Origin: Sphaerisporangium melleum
Lineage (GTDB): Bacteria; Actinomycetota; Actinomycetes; Streptosporangiales; Streptosporangiaceae
Length of the DNA stretch: 64,000 nucleotides
Direction of reading: 5' to 3'
Assembly (NCBI RefSeq): GCF_014646695.1
Contig: NZ_BMNT01000038.1
Location: forward strand, 33,580-97,579
Shown here: piece after piece, positions 1 to 7,865 of the stretch
Layout of the letters: each line of letters opens with the position of its first letter
Numbering within the stretch: position 1 is the first letter of the stretch
Program-made: the position numbers and the translations under genes
The notes under the pieces: model-generated
What the model was told of the DNA's origin: nothing
Database searches by the model: none
What the model saw: only the letters and a program-made list of their open reading frames with translations

Positions 1-315
<315 letters not shown>

Positions 316-423
316 TCACTCCTTGGGTGCGGTTCACCCACCGCGCGACGGCTCGGCGGGCGCCGGTCGGTGCTGGTCGTGCATCCGGTACGAGGTTGAC
401 ATCCTACGCGCGGGTAACCGGGC

Positions 424-657
424 TCAGCGATAGTCGTCGTCGTCCAGGTCCACGACGCGCCCCTGGTCGGCGGCGTCGGCCGGGTCGGCGTCGTAGGGGA
501 TCTCCAGCGGCCATTCGCGCCGTTCGCCGCGAACGATGAGGTGCTGCTCGATGGCATCGGCCTCCGGGACCTCGGTCTGCAACTCCTCGGCGACGTCGTC
601 GAGGGGCTCCAGCGCGTCCAGCGGGACCTCCCGGCCGCTCACGTCCATCTCCGACAT
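424..657 (-). CDS. Small acidic protein of unknown function
   Basis: This gene encodes 77 residues, strongly acidic, with a C-terminal run of aspartates ending DDDDYR and a conserved-looking core EVPEADAIEQHLIVRG. The ATG at 657 is preferred over the upstream ATG at 702 because GGAGGGACGGAAG lies immediately upstream. There is no signal peptide or membrane segment. It lies downstream of the polymerase-domain protein on the opposite side of the NHEJ pair, on the same strand as the TetR gene. Similar short acidic proteins occur in actinomycetes, but I cannot name a function. Confidence 0.6.
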   Translation of the reverse strand: MSEMDVSGREVPLDALEPLDDVAEELQTEVPEADAIEQHLIVRGERREWPLEIPYDADPADAADQGRVVDLDDDDYR

Positions 658-720
658 CTTCCGTCCCTCCGTAGGGGGCGAGCGGGCATTCGCGCGCTCC
701 AATACCCCGATGCGTCCAGC

Positions 721-1635
721 CTAAGGCCCCTTCCCCGTCCGGCTTCGCTCCGGCGGGGCCATGAGGTCGCCGAGTCGCGCGACCCGGTCGAGGACATCCT
801 GCGCCGTGAACACCAGGTCACCGGGGTCGGCGCACTCGGCCACCTCCTCCCAGGTGATCGGGGTGGAGGCGGTCGGCGCGGCGTTGGCGCGCAGGGAGTA
901 GGGGGTGACCGTGGTCTTGGCCGGGTTGTTCTGGCTCCAGTCGATGAACACCTTGCCCGGGCGCAGTTTCTTGGCCATCTGGCTGACGACCTCGTCCGGC
1001 CGTTCCTTCTCCAGCCGCTGGGCGAGCGCCTTGGCGTAGTCCGAGGGGCTCTCCTCGCGGCCGGCCCACGGCACGTACACCTGCATGCCCTTGTTCCCGC
1101 TGGTCTTGGGCAGCCCGTCCAGGCCGTCCTCGCGCAGTGCCTCCCGCAGCCGCAGCGCCACCCGGCCGCAGTCCACGATCGTCGCGGGCGCTCCCGGGTC
1201 GAGGTCGAAGACCATCGTGTCGGGCGGCAGTGCCCGGCCTTCCTCGTCCACCCGCCACATGGGGGTGTGGAACTCCAGGGCGGCGAGCCCGGCGAAGTAG
1301 ACCAGCGTGGGCAGGTCGTCGACGATCGCGTACTCGATGGTGTCGCGGTCCTTGGTGCTGCCCGGGGCGGGCAGCCGGGCCGTCCGCACCCAGGCGGGGG
1401 TGTGCGCCGGGCGGTTCTTCTCGAAGAAGAACTGACCCTCCACTCCGCCGGGGTAACGCTTGACGGTGAGCGGGCGGCCGTTCAGGTGGGCGAGCATCGC
1501 GGGCGCGACGCAGGTGTAGTACTCGATCACCTCCGCCTTGGTGAAGCCCGTCGCCGGATACAGCACCTTGTCCAGGTTCGTCAGCGTCAGTTCCCGGTGA
1601 TCGACCCTGACCCGGACCTTCTGCGCCACGCTCAC
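721..1635 (-). CDS. Stand-alone LigD-type primase-polymerase for NHEJ
   Basis: This 304-residue protein matches the polymerase (AEP/PrimPol) domain of bacterial DNA ligase D, which fills gaps and adds ribonucleotides at broken DNA ends. Visible landmarks are the N-terminal NLDKVLYPATGFTKAEVIEYY, KRYPGGVEGQFFFEK, the metal-binding DLDPG at about residue 165, the KTSGNKGMQVYVP nucleotide-binding segment, and FIDWSQNNPAKTTVTPYSLR near residue 240. No ligase or phosphoesterase domain is attached, so the LigD activities are split among separate genes as in many actinomycetes. The start is uncertain: GTG at 1638, 1635 or 1629 all follow AGGGGA; 1635 has the best spacing. It is divergent from ku across 171 bp that holds a LexA-like box. 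Confidence 0.9.
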   Translation of the reverse strand: MSVAQKVRVRVDHRELTLTNLDKVLYPATGFTKAEVIEYYTCVAPAMLAHLNGRPLTVKRYPGGVEGQFFFEKNRPAHTPAWVRTARLPAPGSTKDRDTIEYAIVDDLPTLVYFAGLAALEFHTPMWRVDEEGRALPPDTMVFDLDPGAPATIVDCGRVALRLREALREDGLDGLPKTSGNKGMQVYVPWAGREESPSDYAKALAQRLEKERPDEVVSQMAKKLRPGKVFIDWSQNNPAKTTVTPYSLRANAAPTASTPITWEEVAECADPGDLVFTAQDVLDRVARLGDLMAPPERSRTGKGP

Positions 1636-1764
1636 CACTTCCCCTGAGGTTTCTTTTCCCGTGCTCTCGTCCGTCGCCTTCCCAGCAGATCGTGGCTTGA
1701 CCGGATACGGCAATCCACACTGGGTATCTGCCCATTTGGATACTGCTTTGCGCCCTTGCCGCCG

Positions 1765-1780
1765 TCGAACATGTGTTCGG
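1765..1780. promoter_or_regulatory. LexA/SOS-box-like operator between the LigD polymerase and ku
   Basis: The sequence TCGAACATGTGTTCGG matches the actinobacterial/Bacillus SOS consensus TCGAAC-N4-GTTCGA in 11 of 12 fixed positions (last base G instead of A). It lies 26 bp upstream of the ku start and inside the shared divergent promoter region. The match is visible directly; repression by LexA is inference. Confidence 0.5.
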
Positions 1781-1806
1781 CGGCGGAGTCGAGGTGAGGA
1801 GAGGTC

Positions 1807-2745
1807 ATGCGTAGCATCTGGAAGGGTGCCATCTCGTTCGGTCTCGTCACGATCCCCGTGAAGCTGTATTCGGCGACCGAGCAGAAGGATGTGTCGTTCC
1901 ACCAGGTGCACCGTGAGGACGCCGGGCGCATCAGGTACAAGCGGGTGTGCTCGGTGGACGGCGAGGAGGTGGCGTACTCCGAGATCGCCAAGGGGTACGA
2001 ACTGCCCGGCGGCGAGATGGTGGTGCTGACCGACGAGGACTTCGCCGACCTGCCGCTGAGCACCTCGCGCCGCATCGACGTGCTGCAGTTCACCCCCGCC
2101 GAGCAACTCGACCCGATCCTGTTCAACAAGTCGTACTACCTGGAGCCCGAGGCGGCGGGCGTGAAGCCGTACGTCCTGCTGCGCGACGCGCTGGAGCGCA
2201 CCGGCCAGGTCGCGATCGTGAAGGTCGCGCTGCGTCAGCGCGAGTCCCTCGCGGCCCTGCGCATCCGCGAGGGGGTGTTCGTGCTGGAGACGATGTTGTG
2301 GCCGGACGAGGTGCGCGAGCCGGGCTTCGCCTTCGTCGAGGAGGACGTCGAGGTCCGGCCGCAGGAGCTCCAGATGGCCGAGTCGCTGATCGAGACGATG
2401 GCCGGGGAGTTCGACCCCTCCGAGTACCACGACGCCTACCGCGAGGCGCTCCAGCAGGTCATCGAGGCCAAGGTCGCGGGCAAGGAGCTCGTCAAGCCCG
2501 AGGCGGCCGAGGCGGCGGGGCCGGCGGTGGACCTGATGGCCGCGCTGCGCGCCAGTGTCGACGCGGCCAAGCGCGAGCGCGAGGGCGCCAAGGAGAGCAA
2601 GGAGAAGGCCGGGGCCGGCGCGGACAAGCGCAAGGCCGCGGCCAAACCGGCCAGGGCGGCCGCGTCCGGCCGGGCCGAAGAGGAGAAGCCGGAGAAGGAG
2701 GCCAAGAAGGCGGCCCCCAAACGCCGGGCACGCAAGTCGGCCTGA
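1807..2745 (+). CDS. ku: Non-homologous end joining protein Ku
   Basis: The 312-residue protein has the full bacterial Ku core: MRSIWKGAISFGLVTIPVKLY at the N-terminus, then the beta-barrel (about 1-250) that forms a homodimeric ring on DNA ends, and HKGCGRI-like residues replaced by HREDAGRIRYKRVC, as in other actinomycetes. The last roughly 60 residues are a Lys/Ala/Glu-rich, low-complexity tail, the DNA-binding and translocation extension known from mycobacterial Ku. The ATG follows GAGGTGAGGAGAGGTC, an excellent ribosome binding site. It is divergently arranged with the LigD-type polymerase, so both sides of the end-joining machinery share one regulatory region. Confidence 0.97.
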   Translation: MRSIWKGAISFGLVTIPVKLYSATEQKDVSFHQVHREDAGRIRYKRVCSVDGEEVAYSEIAKGYELPGGEMVVLTDEDFADLPLSTSRRIDVLQFTPAEQLDPILFNKSYYLEPEAAGVKPYVLLRDALERTGQVAIVKVALRQRESLAALRIREGVFVLETMLWPDEVREPGFAFVEEDVEVRPQELQMAESLIETMAGEFDPSEYHDAYREALQQVIEAKVAGKELVKPEAAEAAGPAVDLMAALRASVDAAKREREGAKESKEKAGAGADKRKAAAKPARAAASGRAEEEKPEKEAKKAAPKRRARKSA

Positions 2746-2907
2746 CGGCCGGCCGCGGTACTCCGCCGCGGGGTGAAAGAAAATACGGCGCCGGAATTTC
2801 ACGGGTGGAATTCGCGGAGCCGGTCCGGGATTTTCGAATAGGCGTCCCGCGAATCGGCGACAGGAGCCACGGCCGGCGCGGTGCACAGGTTATGGACGTG
2901 GACGCGG

Positions 2908-2940
2908 GAAGGCCCCGGAGCGGAGCGCTCCGGGGCCTTC
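2908..2940 (+). terminator. Terminator downstream of ku
   Basis: A perfect 15-bp stem (2908-2922 with 2926-2940) closes a 3-nt loop, about 160 bp after the ku stop codon. The symmetric stem could also serve the convergent Gly-rich gene. Confidence 0.8.
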
Positions 2941-3026
2941 TGCTCGGTCGGCCAGGCGGCCGGTGGTGCCTCCGGGCGGGGTCGCCGCCCGGAAGGCCGC
3001 CTGGGTTCGGATGGTCCGGTCAGTGA

Positions 3027-3560
3027 TCAGCCGTCGTGCTTGCCGCCGTGGTGCTTGTTGTAGTGGTGGTGGTGCTGCGGGAACCAGCGGCGGTCGTTGC
3101 GCCAGTAGTCGTTGTGCCCGCCGCCCTGGTTGTGGTTGCCGATGATGGCGCGGAAGAAGCGCGCCTCGACGACCTTGAAGAAGCAGTTGCGGTGGCCGCC
3201 GCCGTGGCTGCGGTAGTGCTTGCGCTTCTTGCCGTAGCCCTTGTGGCCGTAGCCGCCGCCCCAGTCGTCGTCATCGTCGTCGCCGTAGTAGCCGCGGCCA
3301 CCGTGGTGACCGCCGTAGCCGCCGCCGTAGCCGCCGCCGCCGTAGCAGCGGCCGCCGTAGCCGCCGCCGCCACCGAAGCCACCGAGGCCGCCGCCGAAGC
3401 CACCGAGGCCGCCGCCGAAGCCGCCGTCGAGGCCATCGAAGTTGACGACCGCGGCGGACGCGCTCGCGCTCGTGGCGGTGGCCGTGCTGAGGCCGACGAG
3501 ACCACCGGTGAGTGCCGCCGTGACGGTCAGCGCAGCGGCATATTTCTTGACGTCGGGCAT
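3027..3560 (-). CDS. Secreted Gly/His-rich low-complexity protein
   Basis: This 177-residue protein starts with a signal peptide (about 1-36: basic KK, hydrophobic stretch, ending ASASA). A glycine-rich stretch with repeated GGFGGGLGG units (about 43-96) follows, then a run of six aspartates near residue 100, a basic His/Lys segment, one FF-containing segment with a cysteine, and a His-rich tail (QHHHHYNKHHGG). Two cysteines remain after cleavage. The composition suggests a surface or metal-binding structural protein, but no family is recognised. The ATG follows GGGGGAAAACAGA, and an inverted repeat lies 40 bp upstream. Confidence 0.75.
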   Translation of the reverse strand: MPDVKKYAAALTVTAALTGGLVGLSTATATSASASAAVVNFDGLDGGFGGGLGGFGGGLGGFGGGGGYGGRCYGGGGYGGGYGGHHGGRGYYGDDDDDDWGGGYGHKGYGKKRKHYRSHGGGHRNCFFKVVEARFFRAIIGNHNQGGGHNDYWRNDRRWFPQHHHHYNKHHGGKHDG

Positions 3561-3599
3561 TCTGTTTTCCCCCTTGACGCATCGGGTTGCCCAGCGGAT

Positions 3600-3628
3600 G
3601 GCATTTACGGAATTTGGGAGTAAATGCC
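3600..3628. promoter_or_regulatory. Inverted repeat upstream of the Gly-rich gene
   Basis: GGCATTTAC (3600-3608) and GTAAATGCC (3620-3628) form a perfect 9-bp inverted repeat with an 11-bp spacer, about 40 bp before the start of the Gly/His-rich gene. Position and symmetry fit an operator; no regulator is identified. Confidence 0.45.
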
Positions 3629-3886
3629 GGGCGACTCGTTATGAGTCCTCCCAGATGTCTTGTTTTCCGGGCCACCCTCATGACAAACGGTGATCGCTGC
3701 CTTTTGGCGGCTACTTAACCTGCCCTTATATCTTTCAGATCAATATTTCCCGATTTGTCCGATTTTTCAATGATCATGGACCCGTATCCCCACCCCTCAG
3801 CGTCCCCCAGTCCGGGCGGGGGAGACCCTGGCGGGTTCGGAGCCGGGTTATCGTCGAACGGAGGGTGAACAGGAGAGGAGGAGACG
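3629..3886. other. AT-richer intergenic stretch
   Basis: This non-coding segment completes a 326-bp gap between divergent genes. The part at about 3710-3780 is clearly richer in A and T (for example TATATCTTTCAGATC and CGATTTTTCAATG) than anything around it. I see no gene or tRNA in it. It may contain promoters for both flanking genes or a binding region for a nucleoid protein such as Lsr2; the latter is inference. Confidence 0.4.
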
Positions 3887-4849
3887 GTGGACGAGCCGAT
3901 ACCACACTGGCCCGGGAAGCTGCTCGACCTCGGTGACCAGGTCGTCCACGTGCGCACCACGCCCGAGGGGCCGGTGGAGAAGGCCGTCTACGTGCACGGC
4001 CTGGCCGGGTCGGCGACCAACTGGACCGACCTGATGGACGAGTTGCGGGACGAGGCGCAGGGGTACGCCCTGGACCTGCCGGGAGCCGGCTACTCGCCCG
4101 AACCGCCGGGCGGCGACTACTCCATCACCGCCTACGCCGGGGCGGTGACGGCGTTGATCGAGCGGGTCGGCGGGCCGGTCCACCTGCTCGGCAACTCGAT
4201 GGGAGGCGCCGTCTCGGTGCGGGTCGCGGCGACCCGTCCCGACCTGGTGCGCACTCTCACCCTGGTCTCACCCGCCATGCCCGACCTGCTGCCCCGCTAC
4301 GGCCCGGCCCGCGTCATGATGTCGGCCGCGCCGCGCCTCGGCGAGTGGGCGGTCGCCCGGTTGCGTGCCCTGCCCCCGGAGCGGCGCGTCCGCGCCACCA
4401 TGGCGATGTGCTACGCCGACACCGGCCGGGTCCATCCCGGCCGGCTGCAGGACGCCGTGGCCGAGGTGTGCCGCCGTGACGAGCTTCCCTACGCCGGGCC
4501 GGCGCTGGTGGGCTCGGCCCGCGCCCTGGTGAACGAGTACTTCCGCTGGGGCGAGGAGAACCTCTGGCGGCTGGCCGAGCGGGTCACCGCCCCCACACTG
4601 GTCGTCCATGGACGGCACGACCGCCTCGTGCACCCGCGGATGGCCGCACGGGCCGGCCGCGCGTTCTCCGACGTGCGCCTGGTGCTGCTGCCGCACGCGG
4701 CGCACGTCGCCCAGATGGAATACCCCGCGCTCGTGGCCCGCCACGTGCGCCTCCTCATGCGGGACGGCGCGCGGGCGACGGCCTCCGCCGTGGCCGGGGG
4801 CGATCAGGGCGATGTGCAGAACCCGGAGGGTTACGCCACCGTCGGGTAG
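3887..4849 (+). CDS. Alpha/beta-fold hydrolase
   Basis: The protein has 320 residues and the classic alpha/beta hydrolase motifs: oxyanion-loop region VHGLAGSATNW (about residue 38), nucleophile elbow LLGNSMGGA (Ser about 104), acid segment VVHGRHDRLVH (about 240-250), and catalytic His in LLPHAAHVAQ (about 270). There is no signal peptide, so it is cytoplasmic. Substrate is unknown; esterase or lipase-like activity is likely. The GTG start follows AGGAGAGGAGGAGAC. The mycobacterial equivalent region carries the lipase-like gene lipV near moeZ and adnA, so this may be a positional counterpart. Confidence 0.88.
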   Translation: MDEPIPHWPGKLLDLGDQVVHVRTTPEGPVEKAVYVHGLAGSATNWTDLMDELRDEAQGYALDLPGAGYSPEPPGGDYSITAYAGAVTALIERVGGPVHLLGNSMGGAVSVRVAATRPDLVRTLTLVSPAMPDLLPRYGPARVMMSAAPRLGEWAVARLRALPPERRVRATMAMCYADTGRVHPGRLQDAVAEVCRRDELPYAGPALVGSARALVNEYFRWGEENLWRLAERVTAPTLVVHGRHDRLVHPRMAARAGRAFSDVRLVLLPHAAHVAQMEYPALVARHVRLLMRDGARATASAVAGGDQGDVQNPEGYATVG

Positions 4850-4963
4850 GATTTCCGGGAATGCGGGGGCGACCGGGTTGGGTTGTGTAAGGACGGCGCG
4901 GCGCGCAGCCACGATGGGCGAGCCGCCAACTGGATGAATCCCCTGAAACGGGAGCGTAGAACT

Positions 4964-6142
4964 GTGTCGTTGCCACCGCTGGTAGAGCCGGCCGACGAGC
5001 TGACCGTTGACGAGGTGCGCCGCTACTCGCGCCATCTGATCATCCCTGACGTCGGGATGGCCGGGCAGAAGCGGCTGAAGAACGCCAAGGTGCTGTGCGT
5101 CGGCGCCGGCGGCCTCGGTTCCCCGGCCCTGATGTACCTCGCCGCGGCCGGTGTCGGCACGCTCGGCGTGGTCGACTTCGACGTCGTTGACGAGTCAAAC
5201 CTTCAGCGGCAGATCATTCACGGCCAGTCCGACGTCGGCCGGCTGAAGGCCGAGAGCGCCGCGGCGAGCGTGCGCGAGATCAACCCCCTCGTCAACGTCG
5301 TCATCCACAACGTCGCCCTCACGACCGACAACGTGATGGACATCTTCGCCGCCTATGACCTCATCGTGGACGGCACCGACAACTTCGCCACGCGGTACAT
5401 GGTGAACGACGCGGCGGTGCTGCTCGGCAAGCCGTACATCTGGGGCTCCATCTACCGTTTCGACGGTCAGGCGAGCGTGTTCTGGGCCGAGCACGGGCCG
5501 TGCTACCGCTGCCTGTACCCCGAGCCGCCCCCGCCCGGCATGGTCCCCTCGTGCGCCGAGGGCGGCGTGCTCGGCGTGCTGTGCGCCTCCATCGGCTCCG
5601 TCCAGGTCAACGAGGCCATCAAGCTGCTCACCGGCATCGGCGAGCCGCTGGTCGGGCGTCTGATGATCTACGACGCGCTGGAGATGAAGTACCGCGACGT
5701 CAAGGTCCGCAAGGACCCTGAGTGCCCGCTGTGCGGCAAGAACCCCACGATCACCGAGCTGATCGACTACGAGGCGTTCTGCGGCACGATCTCCGACGAG
5801 GCGCAGCAGGCCGCGACCGGCTCGACGATCACCGCTCAGGAGCTCAAGGACATGATCGACCGCGACGAGGACATCTTCCTCGTCGACGTCCGCGAGCAGA
5901 ACGAGTACGAGATCGTCAACATCCCCGGCGCCGTGCTGATCCCCAAGGGTGACTTCCTGCGCGGCGTGGCCCTCGAGCGGCTGCCGCAGGACAAGAAGAT
6001 CGTCCTGCACTGCAAGTCCGGCGCCCGCTCCGCCGAGGCGCTCGCCGTGGTGAAGAACGCCGGCTTCTCCGACGCCGTCCACGTCGGCGGCGGGGTGCTG
6101 AGCTGGGTCAAGACGGTCGACCCGTCGCTGCCCACCTACTGA
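4964..6142 (+). CDS. moeZ: Adenylyltransferase/sulfurtransferase MoeZ
   Basis: This 392-residue protein joins an E1-like MoeB/ThiF domain (about 1-270) to a C-terminal rhodanese domain (about 285-390). It adenylates and sulfurates the C-terminal glycine of ubiquitin-like sulfur carriers (MoaD, CysO, ThiS type), feeding molybdopterin, cysteine and thioamide pathways. Seen here: GxGGLGSP nucleotide-binding loop, DESNLQRQ, zinc-binding CYRC and CPLC pairs, and the rhodanese active-site Cys in LHCKSGARSAE (about residue 350). The GTG at 4964 is chosen over an upstream ATG at 4883 because GGGAG lies 9-10 nt before it and the N-terminus then begins SLPPLVEP as in other actinobacterial MoeZ. Confidence 0.96.
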   Translation: MSLPPLVEPADELTVDEVRRYSRHLIIPDVGMAGQKRLKNAKVLCVGAGGLGSPALMYLAAAGVGTLGVVDFDVVDESNLQRQIIHGQSDVGRLKAESAAASVREINPLVNVVIHNVALTTDNVMDIFAAYDLIVDGTDNFATRYMVNDAAVLLGKPYIWGSIYRFDGQASVFWAEHGPCYRCLYPEPPPPGMVPSCAEGGVLGVLCASIGSVQVNEAIKLLTGIGEPLVGRLMIYDALEMKYRDVKVRKDPECPLCGKNPTITELIDYEAFCGTISDEAQQAATGSTITAQELKDMIDRDEDIFLVDVREQNEYEIVNIPGAVLIPKGDFLRGVALERLPQDKKIVLHCKSGARSAEALAVVKNAGFSDAVHVGGGVLSWVKTVDPSLPTY

Positions 6143-6159
6143 CGCCCCACGAACCGCTC

Positions 6160-6192
6160 ACAGCCCGTTCTCCGCTCTGGAGGACGGGCTGT
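6160..6192 (+). terminator. Terminator after moeZ
   Basis: A 14-bp stem with one G-T wobble (6160-6173 with 6179-6192) and a 5-nt loop lies 18 bp after the moeZ stop, between convergent genes. Confidence 0.75.
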
Positions 6193-6221
6193 GTCGGTTG
6201 TGCGGGTGGTGGCGGCCTTGG

Positions 6222-6527
6222 TCAGTTCGGGGTGAGGGAGAGGCCTGACCGGGCCACGATGTCGCGCAGGGCGGTGATGTGGGCCTCGAAGGCGCGTCGT
6301 CCCACGGGGGAGAGCTTGAGCCAGGTGCGCGGCCGCTTGCCGACGTGGCCCTTGCGGATCAGCACGTACCCTGCGGCCTCCAGCGCGGCGCTGTGCTTGG
6401 ACAGCACCGAGTCGCTCACTCCGACCTCGTCGCGGACGAAGGCGAACTCGGCCTCCTCGACCGCCGCGAGCAGCGACATGACGCGCAGGCGGGCCGGAGC
6501 GTGGATCAGTGGATCGAGGTCGGGCAT
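6222..6527 (-). CDS. Small winged-helix (MarR/ArsR-like) transcriptional regulator
   Basis: This 101-residue protein is a single winged-helix domain: LIHAPARLRVMSLLAA helix, recognition helix around SDSVLSKHSAALEAAGYV (about 38-55), and a basic wing GHVGKRPRTWLKLS. It lacks any ligand-binding domain. It overlaps the membrane-protein gene before it by 4 nt (ATGA), so the two are translationally coupled. The promoter upstream of the pair contains CTTTCC/GGAAAG repeats that are likely its own operator. Family members of this type often control the adjacent membrane gene; this is inference here. Confidence 0.88.
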   Translation of the reverse strand: MPDLDPLIHAPARLRVMSLLAAVEEAEFAFVRDEVGVSDSVLSKHSAALEAAGYVLIRKGHVGKRPRTWLKLSPVGRRAFEAHITALRDIVARSGLSLTPN

Positions 6528-7021
6528 CAGCCCGCCTCGATCTCGGAGGCCATGCGCCTGGTGATCCACCGGGCGACGGTCGGGCCGGAGACCGTCATGT
6601 ACGCGGTCATGACCAGCGTGGCCCAGGTGCGGGCGTAGGGCACCCCGGCTCCGTCCAGGGGGAAGGCGAAGGCGGCCCCCACGGCGACGGCCGACGCCAC
6701 CCACGCCAGGAACACACCCAGTACCCCCGGGGTGACCAGGCTGCGATAGGGGCGCTGCCGCTCCAGGAACACCAGCGCCAGCACCAGGCCCACGAGCGCG
6801 GCGGTCAGCGCGATGATCCACGTCACCGTCACCGTCATCGGTGTGCCGGGTTCGGTGGCGAACTGGACACCGGTGACGTACAGGGCGACGCCCGTGGTGT
6901 ACCAGGCGGGGAACCAGGGGCGGGCCCGGACGACCCGGGCCTGGGTCGTCCGGATCTCGCGCAGGGTGTGCGCGGCCTCGTCGGGGCTGATGTACGCGGC
7001 GTCCTGCGGGGTGGCGTCCAT
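6527..7021 (-). CDS. Four-helix membrane protein paired with the winged-helix regulator
   Basis: A 164-residue integral membrane protein. A soluble N-terminal stretch of about 35 residues precedes four hydrophobic segments (about 38-58, 65-88, 97-120, 130-150). No catalytic motif is visible. Its stop codon overlaps the start of the downstream winged-helix regulator gene, and it is the first gene after the operator region, so the operon is probably autoregulated. Function is unknown. Confidence 0.8.
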   Translation of the reverse strand: MDATPQDAAYISPDEAAHTLREIRTTQARVVRARPWFPAWYTTGVALYVTGVQFATEPGTPMTVTVTWIIALTAALVGLVLALVFLERQRPYRSLVTPGVLGVFLAWVASAVAVGAAFAFPLDGAGVPYARTWATLVMTAYMTVSGPTVARWITRRMASEIEAG

Positions 7022-7032
7022 GACATCTCCTC

Positions 7033-7065
7033 ACTTTCCATTAAGGAAAGTACTTTCTACTTTCC
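7033..7065. promoter_or_regulatory. Operator array of the HTH/membrane-protein operon
   Basis: ACTTTCC-ATTAA-GGAAAGT (7033-7051) is a perfect 7+7 inverted repeat with a 5-bp spacer, 11 bp upstream of the operon start. It is followed by two more half-sites, CTTTC (7053-7057) and CTTTCC (7060-7065), the first forming GAAAG-TA-CTTTC with its neighbour. The pattern fits cooperative binding by the dimeric winged-helix regulator encoded in the operon. Confidence 0.65.
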
Positions 7066-7145
7066 GTACCGTCAAGTACCTTCCAGTCGGGCAATAGGGA
7101 TGGAACGGAAGATGTCTCCTCGTCTGGGGCGTTAGGGTCGGGCTC

Positions 7146-7865
7146 GTGAGTGTCCTGCGTGCCTGGCCGCCCCTGGTGGTCGCCTCAGCGCTCACCTTGG
7201 TCTGCGCGGTCGTCGCCGGCGTGTCCGCCGGAGCCGCCGGAGCGGAGTTGACCCGCGGCCCGAGCGCCGCGGAGATCCGGCGGGCCTCAGCGGAGGAGAC
7301 CGCCCGCCGCTGGCAGGCATGGCCGGCCGGCAAGATCTTCCCCGCGACGCTGCCCTACGTCTCCGAGCAGGGCGGCGGCGAGTACGCCCGCCGGGTCGGC
7401 ATCTCCTCCCGCACCGACTGCTCGGCCGCCGTGGACGCCGCGCTGCGGATCGCGATGCGCGATGCCGGCTGCCGGGCCGTGCTCCGGGCCACCTACCTGG
7501 ACGCACTGCAGGGCGTGGTGGTCACCGTCGGCGTCGCCGCGTTCCCCGACCAGGCGTCCGCGCTCAAGGCCCGGGCCGCCTTCCCGCCCGGAGGCGTGCC
7601 GTCGCCGGGGCTGCGCGCCCTGGCCTTCCCTCGGACGGTCGCCGACCGCTTCACCGCCGCCTCCCGCCAGGCGTCCTCGATCGCCCACGCCGGGCCGTAC
7701 GTGGTCGTCACCACGGCGGGCCAGGTGGACGGCAGGCCGGCCCGCGCGGTCGGGCGCCAGCGTGGAACGATCTTCTCCTTCGCCTCCGACCTCGCCGAGC
7801 GCGTCCTGGCCACGCTGACGGCCCCGGCGCGGCCCGACTGCGCCGGCAAGGACTGGCAGTGCTGA
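7146..7865 (+). CDS. Membrane-anchored partner protein of mycosin-like protease, copy 1
   Basis: 239 residues. The N-terminus has a signal-anchor or signal peptide (about 8-32), then an exported domain with landmarks RRWQAW, FPATLPY, ARRVGI, DAGCRAVLRATYLD, TVADRF and AGPYVVVTTAGQVDGR. Four cysteines are shared with the second copy (two central, two at the extreme C-terminus), suggesting two disulfides. The gene looks leaderless: TAGGGT (7133-7138) is 7 nt before the GTG. It overlaps the downstream S8 protease gene by 7 nt. I do not recognise the family; the strict pairing suggests a propeptide-like chaperone, inhibitor or substrate of the protease. Confidence 0.8.
   Translation: MSVLRAWPPLVVASALTLVCAVVAGVSAGAAGAELTRGPSAAEIRRASAEETARRWQAWPAGKIFPATLPYVSEQGGGEYARRVGISSRTDCSAAVDAALRIAMRDAGCRAVLRATYLDALQGVVVTVGVAAFPDQASALKARAAFPPGGVPSPGLRALAFPRTVADRFTAASRQASSIAHAGPYVVVTTAGQVDGRPARAVGRQRGTIFSFASDLAERVLATLTAPARPDCAGKDWQC

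Noticed and set aside
3036..3623. Val/Ala-rich frame antisense to the Gly-rich protein
   Set aside because: Produced by the repeat-rich GGC/GCC sequence on the other strand; no start signal.
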